Notes: generated from the sequence alone by a model not told the origin. 64,000 nt of DNA from Flavobacterium flavigenum (GCF_027111255.2 NZ_CP114285.2:2108001-2172000), one strand, 5' to 3'. Positions 7,671 through 16,762 are shown, counted from the first letter of the stretch. Program-made: numbers and translations.

Positions 7671-9586
7671 AAGGCAAACTTTTTATCTATATCTTCCACA
7701 CGCATGGTGATGAAAGTAGGTTTTTGAAAAGGTGAAATATTGGGATCTTTACAGGCAAATAATCCATTTACTAAATTATCCTGCTCTGTTTCGGTTAAAT
7801 AAGACCCGGTTTTAATTGCTAAACTTTTGGCCATTGATTTGGCTATGGTATCATTCTGGCTATAACTGCTCGCTGGAATTCCGTCTTGTAAGTCGCTTAA
7901 TAATTGTTCAATTACAAGAGAGACTTCGCTTTCAGTAATATTAACAGGAATTCCTGAAATCACAACATGATCTGATTGTGTTTCTTCAAAAACAAAGCCT
8001 GTTGTTTCTAATGAAGGTTTAAGCTCTTCGATTAACGCCATTTCATCTGATGAATAAAACAAATTCAAAGGAAACAACAATTGTTGACTCGAAGCCTGAT
8101 TCACTGTCATATTCAGCAAAAACTGTTCATATAAAATACGCTGATGAGCCCGCTGCTGATCCACAATTACCATTCCTGATTTTATTGGCGAAACGATATA
8201 TTTTTTATGTATCTGATATGTTTTTTGGCTTGCCTGCTCTACTTCATCATCATTAAAGAGAGAAGAAGTAACTTCCTCATTTTCGAATGTAAATGGTGAA
8301 CTTTCAATGCTTTCTGCATTATCTAAATCCAGCCCAACATATAAGCTTTCCCAACTTGCTGTTGGCTCTACTCTTTTAGAATATCCGGAATACGAATTCG
8401 ATCCTGAACTAAAACCAGAGGATGAACCTGAACCTGATCCCGAACCGGCTTTTGAATAATGCTGATTAGTTTTGTCATCCGTAAAAGGATTAAAATTGCC
8501 ATCAACCTGAATCGTTGGTGTTTCGGCTTGTAAATCTTTATAGTGATAAGGTGTATCCAAATTCGAATCCCGATCAAAATCAAGAACCGGCGCTACATTA
8601 AACTGACCTAAACTGTGTTTTATCGAAGCCCTCAAAATAGCATATAAAGCCTGCTCGTCATCAAACTTTATTTCGGTTTTTGTTGGATGAATATTAATAT
8701 CGATTGTATTCGGCGGAACTTGCAGATACAAGAAATAACTTGGCTGTGAGCCATCTTTTAAAAGCCCTTCGTAAGCAGCCATAACTGCATGATGCAAATA
8801 ACCGCTCTTTATAAAACGATCGTTTACAAAAAAGAACTGCTCGCCCCTGCTTTTCTTGGCAAATTCCGGTTTACATACAAACCCCTGAATGTTTATAATT
8901 TCAGTATCTTCATTAACAGGAACCAATTTTTCATTCGTTTTTCCTGACATTATTCCAACTATACGCTGGCGATACCCTGCAGCAGGTAAATTATACATCT
9001 CGCTTCCGTTGTGATAAAAAGTAAAATGAATATTTGGATGGGCCAAAGCAACACGTTGAAATTCATCCATAACATGACGAAATTCAACTGTATCTGACTT
9101 TAAGAAATTGCGTCTGGCAGGAATATTAAAAAATAAATTTTTAACCGCAAAAGAAGTTCCTTTTGGTAAAACTGCCACTTCCTGCGAAATAAATTTACTT
9201 CCTTCAATAACAATATGCGTTCCTAATTCTTCCTGATCCTGCCTGGTTTTCATTTCCATATGAGCAATCGCCGCAATCGAAGCTAAAGCTTCTCCACGGA
9301 AACCTTTAGTACACAACGAAAACAAATCTTCGGCCTGACGAATTTTTGAGGTCGCATGACGTTCAAAACACAAACGTGCGTCAGTAACGCTCATTCCTTT
9401 GCCATTATCAATCACCTGAACTAGTGATTTTCCAGCATCTTTAATAATCAATTTAATATCAGTCGCATTAGCATCAACTGCGTTTTCTAAAAGCTCTTTT
9501 ACAACCGAAGCAGGTCTTTGTACCACCTCTCCGGCAGCAATTTGATTGGCAACATGATCAGGAAGTAATTGAATAATACTCGACAT
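7667..9586 (-). CDS. mutL: DNA mismatch repair protein MutL (endonuclease motif degenerate)
   Basis: MutL couples MutS mismatch recognition to downstream repair steps. The 639-residue protein has the GHKL ATPase domain: ELLENAVDANAT (about 32-43), DNGKGM and TKGFRGEALASI. A Gly/Ser-rich linker follows at about 377-401, then the C-terminal dimerisation domain. The metal-binding endonuclease motif, DQHA(X)2E(X)4E in nicking MutLs, reads DQQRAHQRILYE here (476-487), losing His, Ala and the first Glu. The C-terminal CPHGRP-type motif reads SPFQKP. The protein is therefore probably not a nickase. A TAAATTTG -7 element at 9650-9657 may start transcription. Confidence 0.96.
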   Translation of the reverse strand: MSSIIQLLPDHVANQIAAGEVVQRPASVVKELLENAVDANATDIKLIIKDAGKSLVQVIDNGKGMSVTDARLCFERHATSKIRQAEDLFSLCTKGFRGEALASIAAIAHMEMKTRQDQEELGTHIVIEGSKFISQEVAVLPKGTSFAVKNLFFNIPARRNFLKSDTVEFRHVMDEFQRVALAHPNIHFTFYHNGSEMYNLPAAGYRQRIVGIMSGKTNEKLVPVNEDTEIINIQGFVCKPEFAKKSRGEQFFFVNDRFIKSGYLHHAVMAAYEGLLKDGSQPSYFLYLQVPPNTIDINIHPTKTEIKFDDEQALYAILRASIKHSLGQFNVAPVLDFDRDSNLDTPYHYKDLQAETPTIQVDGNFNPFTDDKTNQHYSKAGSGSGSGSSSGFSSGSNSYSGYSKRVEPTASWESLYVGLDLDNAESIESSPFTFENEEVTSSLFNDDEVEQASQKTYQIHKKYIVSPIKSGMVIVDQQRAHQRILYEQFLLNMTVNQASSQQLLFPLNLFYSSDEMALIEELKPSLETTGFVFEETQSDHVVISGIPVNITESEVSLVIEQLLSDLQDGIPASSYSQNDTIAKSMAKSLAIKTGSYLTETEQDNLVNGLFACKDPNISPFQKPTFITMRVEDIDKKFAL

Positions 9587-9699
9587 TGAAAATTTTAGAT
9601 TGTAGATTAACGATTTAAGATTTTGATTTTAAATCTAAACCAAGGTGTACAAATTTAATGAATTTCTACTGGCTTTTAGAATTTCATTAGTCATAAAAA

Positions 9700-9738
9700 A
9701 AACAAAAAACCTATACTATTTTTACACAGTATAGGCTT
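9700..9738 (-). terminator. Rho-independent terminator after ribH
   Basis: Hairpin arms CCTATACT (9710-9717) and AGTATAGG (9728-9735) with a 10-nt loop. On the minus strand the stem is followed by a T-rich run (complement of the A run at 9697-9709). It lies 26 nt beyond the ribH stop. Confidence 0.75.
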
Positions 9739-9763
9739 TATAATATTTAAAAAAATGTTTTTT

Positions 9764-10336
9764 TTATTCGTTCTCAATTTTTCTGGGAGTATCTTCAATC
9801 TGAATCGCCCCTGAAGACAGCAATGGCTGACTAAAAGGATGCGAGATAGAAGCCTGCTGACGGATGTAAGCCATTTTTATGGCAGCAATAGCAGCTTCTG
9901 TCCCCTTGTTCCCGTGAATCCCTCCGCTTCTGTCAATTGACTGTTGCATTGTATTATCTGTCAGGACGCAAAATATTACAGGAATATCCGTCTGAACATT
10001 CAGATCTTTAATTCCTTGAGTTACACCTTCGCAAACAAAATCAAAATGTTTTGTCTGTCCCTGGATTACACAACCAATTACAATAACTGCATCTACATTT
10101 TGTGTCTGCAGCATTTTTTTTGCACCATAAATCAATTCAAAACTTCCCGGAACATTCCAGCGGATAATTTGCTGTGCAGGAACATCGCAGTCAATTAGTG
10201 CTTCAAAAGCACCATTATAAAGTCCTTCGGTTATAGTGTCATTCCACTCAGAAACAACAATCCCAAATCGAAAGTCTTTCGCATTTGGGATCGTGTTTTT
10301 ATCGTATTCTGATAAATTTTTATTTTCGGTAGCCAT
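9764..10336 (-). CDS. ribH: 6,7-dimethyl-8-ribityllumazine synthase
   Basis: RibH condenses 5-amino-6-ribitylaminouracil with dihydroxybutanone phosphate to give the direct riboflavin precursor; family members assemble as pentamers or 60-mers. The 190-residue protein contains FGIVVSEWND near the N-terminus, NVPGSFELIYGA (61-72) and IQGQTKHFDFVCEG, with the catalytic His at 97. It exceeds the usual length of about 155 because of an N-terminal leader of about 20 residues and a C-terminal extension of about 24 residues rich in Ser, Pro and Glu. No other rib gene is adjacent. Upstream on the same strand lies a TPR membrane protein gene, 78 nt away. Confidence 0.96.
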   Translation of the reverse strand: MATENKNLSEYDKNTIPNAKDFRFGIVVSEWNDTITEGLYNGAFEALIDCDVPAQQIIRWNVPGSFELIYGAKKMLQTQNVDAVIVIGCVIQGQTKHFDFVCEGVTQGIKDLNVQTDIPVIFCVLTDNTMQQSIDRSGGIHGNKGTEAAIAAIKMAYIRQQASISHPFSQPLLSSGAIQIEDTPRKIENE

Positions 10337-10414
10337 TTGTAGTATTATTAGAATTTAAATTTACGATTGCTAAAATACGAATCTAAAATATAAAATCTGA
10401 ACTCAAAAGTATAA

Positions 10415-11194
10415 TTATTGCGCTAATCCAATCAAGGCATCAACTGAAGCTGCTTCCGGAGTTCCGTCAAAGTTTTCTTTAATATCTGTAAGGTATTTCA
10501 GGGCATCTTCTTTTTGTCCTAAAGCTATAGCGGTTTTACCTGCTTTTAATAAAAAACGAGGTGTTGTGAAATCATTTTTATTAGATTCAGCAGCTTTTAC
10601 ATAATAATCAAGAGCTTCTTTTTGATTATTTTTTTGAGAATAAGCATCTCCAATTGCACCTTTAGCTAAAGCGCTTAAAATCATATCATCTGATTTAAAC
10701 TCTCCTAAATATTTGATCGCTTCGTCAAATTTACCGGTGTTCAAATAAGCCATACCAGCATAATAATTGGCTAAGTTCCCAGCATCAGTTCCTGAATATT
10801 CATCAGCAATTTTGACAAATCCGAATTTACCTTCAGAACCATTCAAAGCCAATTTGTATAATGAATCGCTTGCTACACCATCAGTGGCTTTTTGGAAATT
10901 TTGCTGTGCAACAAACATTTCGTTAGCAGCTTCATCTTGCTTAGGTGCTTCAATAAATTTTTGGTAAGCCAAATATCCAATAGTTAATACAGCAATACCA
11001 GCAACTAAACCAATAATGATTTTTTGATTTTTAGCAACCCAATCCTCAGTTCTTGAAGCAGTTTCATCTAATTTTGAAAAAACACCAGCTGTTGTACTGT
11101 CTTTTTCATCAATTACTACCTGTGTTTCTTCAGTTACTTCTTTAACTTCCTTTTCCTTTGGTGCTTTATATCCTCTTTTATTGTAAGTAGCCAT
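10415..11194 (-). CDS. Tetratricopeptide repeat protein with single membrane anchor
   Basis: A 259-residue protein. The acidic/basic cytoplasmic N-terminus (1-57) is followed by one transmembrane helix (about 59-77, IIIGLVAGIAVLTIGYLAY) and a periplasmic domain with several TPR-like helix pairs, for example ANYYAGMAYLNTGKFDEAIKYL and AIGDAYSQKNNQKEALDYY. The topology resembles YfgM-type proteins that work with periplasmic chaperones, but I cannot establish orthology. It is divergent from recF across a 243-nt AT-rich spacer; a TATTTTTG -7-like box lies at 11217-11224. Confidence 0.85.
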   Translation of the reverse strand: MATYNKRGYKAPKEKEVKEVTEETQVVIDEKDSTTAGVFSKLDETASRTEDWVAKNQKIIIGLVAGIAVLTIGYLAYQKFIEAPKQDEAANEMFVAQQNFQKATDGVASDSLYKLALNGSEGKFGFVKIADEYSGTDAGNLANYYAGMAYLNTGKFDEAIKYLGEFKSDDMILSALAKGAIGDAYSQKNNQKEALDYYVKAAESNKNDFTTPRFLLKAGKTAIALGQKEDALKYLTDIKENFDGTPEAASVDALIGLAQ

Positions 11195-11437
11195 TTAAAA
11201 TTAATTTAGTGAACGGCAAAAATAAAATTTTTATTGAAACTGAAGTAAAAAAAATCGATTTTATCACTATTTAAAAAAAAATATTTTCGATAATGATAAT
11301 TACTTTCATATTGACACTAAAATAATTCATTCCAAAACGCACTAAAAGCCTAATATATCGATAATTTTCGATAATTTGCACCCTTAAATATTTGCTGTTT
11401 CTAAACATCATATTTTACCTATTAAGGTGCCTAAAAA

Positions 11438-12517
11438 ATGCATTTAAACAAGATTTCCTTATTCAATTATAAAAATTTCTCCGAAATCAGTTTCGATTTC
11501 GACCGTAAAATCAATTGTTTTGTCGGCAAAAATGGAATTGGCAAGACCAATGTGCTTGATGCGATTTATCATTTAGCATACGGAAAAAGCTATTTCAATC
11601 CACTTGCCGTTCAAAACATAAAACACGGAGAAGAGTTTTTTGTAATTGACGCCGAATTAGAAAAGAATGACAGAACGGAGCAAATTGTCTGCAGTTTAAA
11701 AAAAGGACAAAAAAAGGTTTTAAAAAGAAACGGAAAAGCTTATGATAAATTTTCAGATCATATTGGATTTATTCCGTTAGTCATTATTTCGCCAGCAGAC
11801 CGTGATTTAATTGTGGAAGGAAGCGAAACACGCCGTAAATTTATGGATAGCGTGATTTCACAATTAGACTCCACGTATCTGCATCAGCTTATTCAGTATC
11901 AGAAAGTAATTGTACAGCGAAATGCACTTTTAAAATATTTTGCACTCAATCATACTTTTGACAATGATACCTTATCTATATATAATGAGCAATTAAATGA
12001 ATACGGAAAATCGATTTTTGAAAAACGAAAAGATTTTCTGGAACAATTTATACCTATATTTAATGTACACCATCAAGCCATTACAGGTTCTGAAGAATCA
12101 GTACAATTAGTGTATGAAAGTCATTTATCCGAAAAAAACTTATTGACGCTTTTACAAGAAAACATCAATAAAGATCGTGCCTTACATTATACAACTGTCG
12201 GAATTCATAAAGATGATTTGTCGTTTGAAATTGATTCGCATCCCATAAAAAAATTCGGTTCGCAAGGTCAGCAAAAATCATTTTTGATTGCTTTAAAACT
12301 GGCTCAATTTGAATTTTTGAAAAAACAAAGCGGTGTAAAACCTATTTTACTTTTTGACGATATTTTTGACAAACTCGATGAATCCCGCGTTTCTAAAATT
12401 ATCGAAATGGTAAACAGCGAGACTTTTGGGCAGCTTTTTATTTCTGACACACATCCGGAACGTACCGAAGCGATTGTGAAATCGACACATCAGAGTTATA
12501 AGATATTTAATTTGTAA
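11438..12517 (+). CDS. recF: DNA replication and repair protein RecF
   Basis: RecF is an ABC/SMC-type ATPase that helps RecO and RecR load RecA at gaps and stalled forks. The 359 residues match the family length. Walker A is GKNGIGKTN (30-38). The signature motif [18 protein letters not shown] lies near residue 278, and Walker [14 protein letters not shown] near 308. The N-terminal [17 protein letters not shown] is typical. Unlike the dnaA-dnaN-recF arrangement of many bacteria, recF here stands beside ribH and a TPR gene, divergent from both. The upstream spacer holds three CGATAAT motifs. Confidence 0.97.
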   Translation: MHLNKISLFNYKNFSEISFDFDRKINCFVGKNGIGKTNVLDAIYHLAYGKSYFNPLAVQNIKHGEEFFVIDAELEKNDRTEQIVCSLKKGQKKVLKRNGKAYDKFSDHIGFIPLVIISPADRDLIVEGSETRRKFMDSVISQLDSTYLHQLIQYQKVIVQRNALLKYFALNHTFDNDTLSIYNEQLNEYGKSIFEKRKDFLEQFIPIFNVHHQAITGSEESVQLVYESHLSEKNLLTLLQENINKDRALHYTTVGIHKDDLSFEIDSHPIKKFGSQGQQKSFLIALKLAQFEFLKKQSGVKPILLFDDIFDKLDESRVSKIIEMVNSETFGQLFISDTHPERTEAIVKSTHQSYKIFNL

Positions 12518-12562
12518 TTTTATAAATAATTCAACAAAAACAACTGCAATAAAAAAAGGATT

Positions 12563-13240
12563 ATGCTAACAAAAGAATCATTGCAATTTTTAGACGATTT
12601 AAAAAAAAACAATAATAGAGACTGGTTTCAGGACAACAAAAAGCGTTATGAAATCTTCAAAAAAGACTACCATCAACTGGTCAGCGATTTTCTGGATGCA
12701 ATGAAACCGCTTGATCCTTCATTAGAATTACTGGAAGTTAAAAACTGTACTTTTAGAATCAATCGTGATATTCGTTTTTCTAAAGACAAATCGCCTTACA
12801 AAGCACATTTGGGTGTCTGGATGTCAGCTGGTGCGAAAGGCGCAAATCGTTCCGGATATTATGTACACATTGAAAAAGGCGCGAGTTTTATAGCCGGCGG
12901 ATTTTATTCGCCTGAAGCGGAAGATTTAAAGAAAGTCCGTAAAGAAATTGCTTTTTTTTATGAAGATTTAGAAGAAATACTAAATAATAAAAACTTCAAA
13001 AAAGAATTCGGAAGCTTAGACATTAACGAAAATAACTCGCTTAAAAGCATGCCCAGAGGTTATGAAAAAGATCATCCGGCAATTGAGTTTTTAAAATTGA
13101 AGAGTTTTACCGCCACTCAAAAATTTGATATTTCTGAAGTTACACAGAAAGATTTCGTTTATAAAATGAGTAAAAAACTAATTGCCCTAAAACCATTGAA
13201 CGAATTCATCAATCGTGCTTTAGAGACTGATGAATTCTAA
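12563..13240 (+). CDS. DUF2461 domain-containing protein
   Basis: A 225-residue soluble protein matching DUF2461 (TIGR02453). Typical features are the N-terminal FLDDLKKNNNRDWFQDNKKRYE, the block FRINRDIRFSKDKSPYKAHLGVW (about 64-86) and GYYVHIEKGASFIAGGFYSPE. The family is widespread and has no known biochemical role. It begins 45 nt after recF and may be co-transcribed with it. It is followed by a small inverted repeat (13251-13306). Confidence 0.88.
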   Translation: MLTKESLQFLDDLKKNNNRDWFQDNKKRYEIFKKDYHQLVSDFLDAMKPLDPSLELLEVKNCTFRINRDIRFSKDKSPYKAHLGVWMSAGAKGANRSGYYVHIEKGASFIAGGFYSPEAEDLKKVRKEIAFFYEDLEEILNNKNFKKEFGSLDINENNSLKSMPRGYEKDHPAIEFLKLKSFTATQKFDISEVTQKDFVYKMSKKLIALKPLNEFINRALETDEF

Positions 13241-13250
13241 AATTGTTTTG

Positions 13251-13306
13251 CCATGAATTTCACAAATTACACTAATTAATTCGTAGAAATTAGTGAAATT
13301 CGTGAC
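13251..13306. repeat. Imperfect palindromic intergenic repeat
   Basis: Nested inverted repeats: CACTAATT (13270-13277) with AATTAGTG (13288-13295), and GAATTTCAC (13255-13263) with GTGAAATTC (13293-13301). Sequences of this GAATTTCAC/GTGAAATTCGTG type are, from general knowledge, common between genes in Flavobacterium. Only one copy is visible here. No T run follows, so it is a poor terminator. Confidence 0.5.
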
Positions 13307-13325
13307 GGAAAAATAAACAACCTGA

Positions 13326-14375
13326 ATGAAAAGAAAAATACTTTTTCTGGGAGAATCCTATCGCGCTGATGCCATAACCTGGATGAAAGGCCTGAAAGAA
13401 TTTGGTGATTTTAAAATCATTACCTGGGAGCTTCAGACACCTAATAATCAAAGATTCAAACGTATTTTTGAATATTTATTCTCTCCTCTTTCAATTCGAA
13501 AAATAATCAGGAAAGAAAAACCGGACATGGTTATTGCAGAAAGAACAACCAGTTATGGTTTTCTTGCCGCTTTATCCGGATCTAAAACTATTGCCATTGC
13601 GCAACAAGGAAGAACCGATTTATGGCCTGAAGAATCTGTTTTATATCCTTTTAAGAAAATCATTCAGAAATATGCTTTCAAAAAAGCGCATTTAATTCAT
13701 GCGTGGGGACCAGTGATGGCAGTTCACATGAAAACAACCGGCGTTGATATGAATAAAGTTTTGGTTTTGCCAAAGGGTATTGATTTATCGCTTTTTACTC
13801 CTTCAACCAATAATTCGAACAAAATTGAAGCGATTGTAACGCGTTCGCTTCAACCGGAATATCGACATGATTCGATTTTAAAAGCATTCGGAATTTTAAA
13901 CCAAAAAGGAATTGATTTTTCTCTGACTATTGTAGGCGACGGAACAAGGCTGCAATGTTTAAAAGATTTAGCGAAAGATTTAAAAATAGAAAACAAAGTG
14001 ATTTTTACAGGAAGAATCCCCAATACAGAACTTCCAAAACTGTTACAGCAATCGAATATTTATATCAGCATGCCGATTACAGAAGGTGTTTCGGCTTCTT
14101 TATTTGAAGCAATGGCTTGTAATTGTTATCCCATAGTTTCAGATATTCCGGGAAATCAAAGCTGGATTACCCATCGCGAAAATGGACAATTAATCGGAAT
14201 TGATAATATCGAAATGCTGGCTGAAGAATTAATCTGGTCTTTTGAAAATCCTGAATTGCGAAATCAGGCGATTGTTCGAAATAGAAAGTTTGTGGAAGAG
14301 AATGCGAGTTATGATGTTAACATGAAGGTTATTACGGAGAAATATCATAACATACTAAACTTGCAAAATAGTTAA
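13326..14375 (+). CDS. Glycosyltransferase family 4 (GT-B fold)
   Basis: A 349-residue protein with a GT-B architecture. The C-terminal domain holds the nucleotide-sugar binding region: RSLQPEYRHDSILKAF (about 174-189), LTIVGDGTRLQ, VIFTGRIPNTELPKLLQQSNIYISMP and the donor-binding EGVSASLFEAMACNCYPIVSD with the conserved Glu residues. The acceptor is unknown; surface polysaccharide or lipid glycosylation is a reasonable inference. The gene stands between two palindromic repeats rather than in a polysaccharide cluster. Its TAA stop is already within the downstream repeat. Confidence 0.88.
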   Translation: MKRKILFLGESYRADAITWMKGLKEFGDFKIITWELQTPNNQRFKRIFEYLFSPLSIRKIIRKEKPDMVIAERTTSYGFLAALSGSKTIAIAQQGRTDLWPEESVLYPFKKIIQKYAFKKAHLIHAWGPVMAVHMKTTGVDMNKVLVLPKGIDLSLFTPSTNNSNKIEAIVTRSLQPEYRHDSILKAFGILNQKGIDFSLTIVGDGTRLQCLKDLAKDLKIENKVIFTGRIPNTELPKLLQQSNIYISMPITEGVSASLFEAMACNCYPIVSDIPGNQSWITHRENGQLIGIDNIEMLAEELIWSFENPELRNQAIVRNRKFVEENASYDVNMKVITEKYHNILNLQNS

Positions 14376-14455
14376 CCGCAAAGTTCGCAAGGGTTTACGA
14401 TATGAATACAAAGCTTTGTAAGCTTTGCACAAACTTTGTGTCGTTGCAGTTAAAT
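14373..14455. repeat. Palindromic CGCAAAGTT-type intergenic repeat
   Basis: The segment begins at the stop codon of the GT4 gene and contains a perfect inner stem, CAAAGCTT (14409-14416) with AAGCTTTG (14420-14427). It has looser outer complementarity between TTAACCGCAAAGTT and the terminal AACTTTGTG...GCAGTTAA. The CGCAAAGTTCGCAA wording resembles a repeat common in Flavobacterium intergenic DNA. An in-frame TTG inside it would artificially extend murB upstream. Confidence 0.55.
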
Positions 14456-14505
14456 TAAAACTTATAATTCATACTTTTGAATTCAGATTAAAAAGCCTTT
14501 TACAT

Positions 14506-15519
14506 ATGGAAATCCAATCCAATTTTTCTTTAAAAAACTACAATACTTTTGGCATTGAAGCCAAGGCTAAACAATTCGTTGCAGTTCACTCAAATGCCGA
14601 ATTAAAAACAATTTTAGAAGAAAATAAAAACAAAAAAAAGTTCATTTTAGGAGGCGGAAGCAATATGCTTTTAACCAAAGACATTGATGCATTGGTTATT
14701 CATATTGATTTAAAAGGAAAAGAAGTAATTAAAGAAGATGATGATTTTGTATGGGTAGAAAGTCAGGCCGGCGAAACCTGGCACGATTTCGTTCTTTATA
14801 CGATCGACCATAACTTTGGAGGTTTAGAAAACATGTCTCTTATTCCCGGAAATGTGGGTACAACTCCGGTACAGAATATTGGTGCGTACGGAGCCGAAAT
14901 CAAAGATACATTTGTTTCCTGCGATGCCATGAATATTGCTACTCAGGAAATGAAAACTTTTAATAATGCCGAATGTAATTTTGGCTACCGCGAAAGTATT
15001 TTTAAAAATGAAGTAAAAGACCAATATATTATTACTTCCGTTATTTTTAAACTAACGAAGCGTAATCATAAAATCAATACTTCATACGGGGATATTTTGG
15101 CTGAATTGTCAAAAAACAACATTACAGAACCGACCTTAAAAGATGTAAGCAACGCTGTAATTGCCATCAGAAAAAGTAAATTACCAGATCCGAAAGAGTT
15201 GGGAAACAGTGGCAGCTTCTTTAAAAATCCGATTTTATTAAAATCTGATTTCGAAAAAATTCACCAAAAGTTTCCTGAGATGAAATACTATGAAGTTTCT
15301 GAAACTGAAGTAAAAGTTCCGGCTGGCTGGCTAATTGAACAAGCTGGTTTAAAAGGAAAACGTTTTGGAGAAGCCGGAGTTCACAAAAATCAGGCTTTGG
15401 TTTTAGTAAATTACGGCAATGCAACGGGACAGGAAATTCTAGCCGTCTCAAAAGAAGTTCAAAAAACAGTTTTTGAAACTTTCGGCATTCATATTGAGGC
15501 AGAAGTAAATATTATCTAA
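14506..15519 (+). CDS. murB: UDP-N-acetylenolpyruvoylglucosamine reductase
   Basis: MurB is an FAD enzyme that reduces UDP-GlcNAc-enolpyruvate to UDP-MurNAc, the second committed step of peptidoglycan precursor synthesis. With ATG at 14506 the protein is 337 residues. Visible motifs are FSLKNYNTFGIEAKA at the N-terminus, the FAD-binding ILGGGSNMLLT, ENMSLIPGNVGTTPVQNIGAYG, YRESIF and the catalytic GNSGSFFKNP. The C-terminal AGWLIEQAGLKGKRFGEAGVH is also conserved. The ATG at 14506 is preferred because the upstream TTG lies within the intergenic repeat. It is type I-like, with the Tyr loop and C-terminal region present. Confidence 0.96.
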   Translation: MEIQSNFSLKNYNTFGIEAKAKQFVAVHSNAELKTILEENKNKKKFILGGGSNMLLTKDIDALVIHIDLKGKEVIKEDDDFVWVESQAGETWHDFVLYTIDHNFGGLENMSLIPGNVGTTPVQNIGAYGAEIKDTFVSCDAMNIATQEMKTFNNAECNFGYRESIFKNEVKDQYIITSVIFKLTKRNHKINTSYGDILAELSKNNITEPTLKDVSNAVIAIRKSKLPDPKELGNSGSFFKNPILLKSDFEKIHQKFPEMKYYEVSETEVKVPAGWLIEQAGLKGKRFGEAGVHKNQALVLVNYGNATGQEILAVSKEVQKTVFETFGIHIEAEVNII

Positions 15520-15549
15520 ACGGCTTCTCAATTATTTTCAGTCTTATAA

Positions 15550-16059
15550 ATGAAAAAACTAAATTTCAAAATTATTCTTATCCAGTTCATAGGAATAATA
15601 TTTTTAATCAACGGTCTTCTGCAGCTTAGATTTTATACAGCAGCAGAAAAAATCATTTATATCAGAAAACATTTTAAAAGCTCGCAAACACGAGGCTATG
15701 ATCCTTTATTTCCTGCTGAAACAGATATTTTTGATTTTTGGTCAAGCATTTATGTATGGATATTTCTAGGCATGTTACTAGGAATCTGTCTGATTTCATA
15801 TATAAATTGGAAAAACAAACTTTCGGCACTGAATAATATTATAATCGCATTATGCCTATATATCGTTCTAAGGCTTAAATTTTTCAGAAGAGGAATTCTA
15901 TCCGATGTGTTCCATCCTTTCACAGTAAATTTATCTGATGATCTTGCAATACAATTTTTTATTGAAGGAATTATATTCACTTTTATTGGTTCCGTCATTT
16001 TATATGTAAGTGCTTATCGAAATTTATTTAATTTTAGCAAAAATAGGAGTAAAAGCTAG
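15550..16059 (+). CDS. Hypothetical four-helix membrane protein
   Basis: A 169-residue protein I do not recognise. Hydrophobic segments lie at about 8-26, 66-87, 93-110 and 134-155, with a polar loop (27-65) containing RGYDPLFPAETDIFDFW. The C-terminus is basic. The gene lies 30 nt after murB, and its stop is 7 nt before the PaiB-like start, so it is probably in the same transcript. No functional motif is visible. Confidence 0.7.
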   Translation: MKKLNFKIILIQFIGIIFLINGLLQLRFYTAAEKIIYIRKHFKSSQTRGYDPLFPAETDIFDFWSSIYVWIFLGMLLGICLISYINWKNKLSALNNIIIALCLYIVLRLKFFRRGILSDVFHPFTVNLSDDLAIQFFIEGIIFTFIGSVILYVSAYRNLFNFSKNRSKS

Positions 16060-16066
16060 TTATAAA

Positions 16067-16681
16067 ATGTACACACCACAGATTTACAAAAATGAAAATC
16101 AGGAAGAAATCAGGGCTTTTTTAAAAGAAAACAGTTTTGGAATCCTGATCAATCAGACTAACGGAAAATTATGTGCAACTCATATCCCGATAGAATTGGA
16201 ATTGAATTCTGAAGGGAAAGAAATCCTGCAGGGACACATTTCAAAACTGAATCCGCAGGCAGAAGGCTTTGCAGAAAATGATCAGGTTTTGGCTGTATTT
16301 ATCGGTCCACATTCCTATATTTCTTCTTCCTGGTACGATCATGAAAATGTACCAACATGGAATTATATAGCCGTGCATGTTTATGGAAAAATTAAGATTG
16401 TAGATTATGAAACTTCTGTAGAACAATTAAAAAAGCTGGTTGATAAATACGAAGTGAATTCGGAAAATCCCATTCGGGTTGAAGATTTATCTGCCAAAAC
16501 AATGCGCGAAGCGAGAGGGATCTTTGGATTTGAAATAGAAATTGAAGAAATTCAGGCTGCCAAAAAACTTTCTCAGAACCGTGATGATCATAATTATAAA
16601 AACATCATTTCAGAATTAGAGAAAACTAAAAACGCTCAGTCTATTGCCATTGCGAAAGAAATGTCAAAATACCGAAAGTAA
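16067..16681 (+). CDS. PaiB-like FMN-binding split-barrel protein
   Basis: A 204-residue protein of the PaiB/FMN-binding family (PF04299). It begins with MYTPQIYKNENQEEIRAFL, then FGILINQTNGKLCATHIPIEL, and includes the conserved SSSWYDHENVPTWNYIAVHVYG (about 86-107). B. subtilis PaiB affects sporulation and degradative enzyme genes, but most members are simply putative flavoproteins, and the label 'negative transcriptional regulator' is weakly founded. The ATG at 16067 is chosen since it begins the conserved sequence; codons upstream overlap the previous gene. Confidence 0.87.
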   Translation: MYTPQIYKNENQEEIRAFLKENSFGILINQTNGKLCATHIPIELELNSEGKEILQGHISKLNPQAEGFAENDQVLAVFIGPHSYISSSWYDHENVPTWNYIAVHVYGKIKIVDYETSVEQLKKLVDKYEVNSENPIRVEDLSAKTMREARGIFGFEIEIEEIQAAKKLSQNRDDHNYKNIISELEKTKNAQSIAIAKEMSKYRK

Positions 16682-16693
16682 ATCGGTTTTAAT

Positions 16694-16724
16694 ATTGAAA
16701 ATTACGAATTCATAAGTACATTTG
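16694..16724 (+). promoter_or_regulatory. Bacteroidota-type promoter before the GT2 gene
   Basis: An ATTG (16694-16697; consensus TTTG) stands 19 nt upstream of TACATTTG (16717-16724), a perfect TANNTTTG -7 element. Transcription would start about 30 nt before the GT2 ATG at 16763. Confidence 0.6.
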
Positions 16725-16762
16725 CACTCGCAAGATTCAGAAATTAAAAGACCATAAAACAT

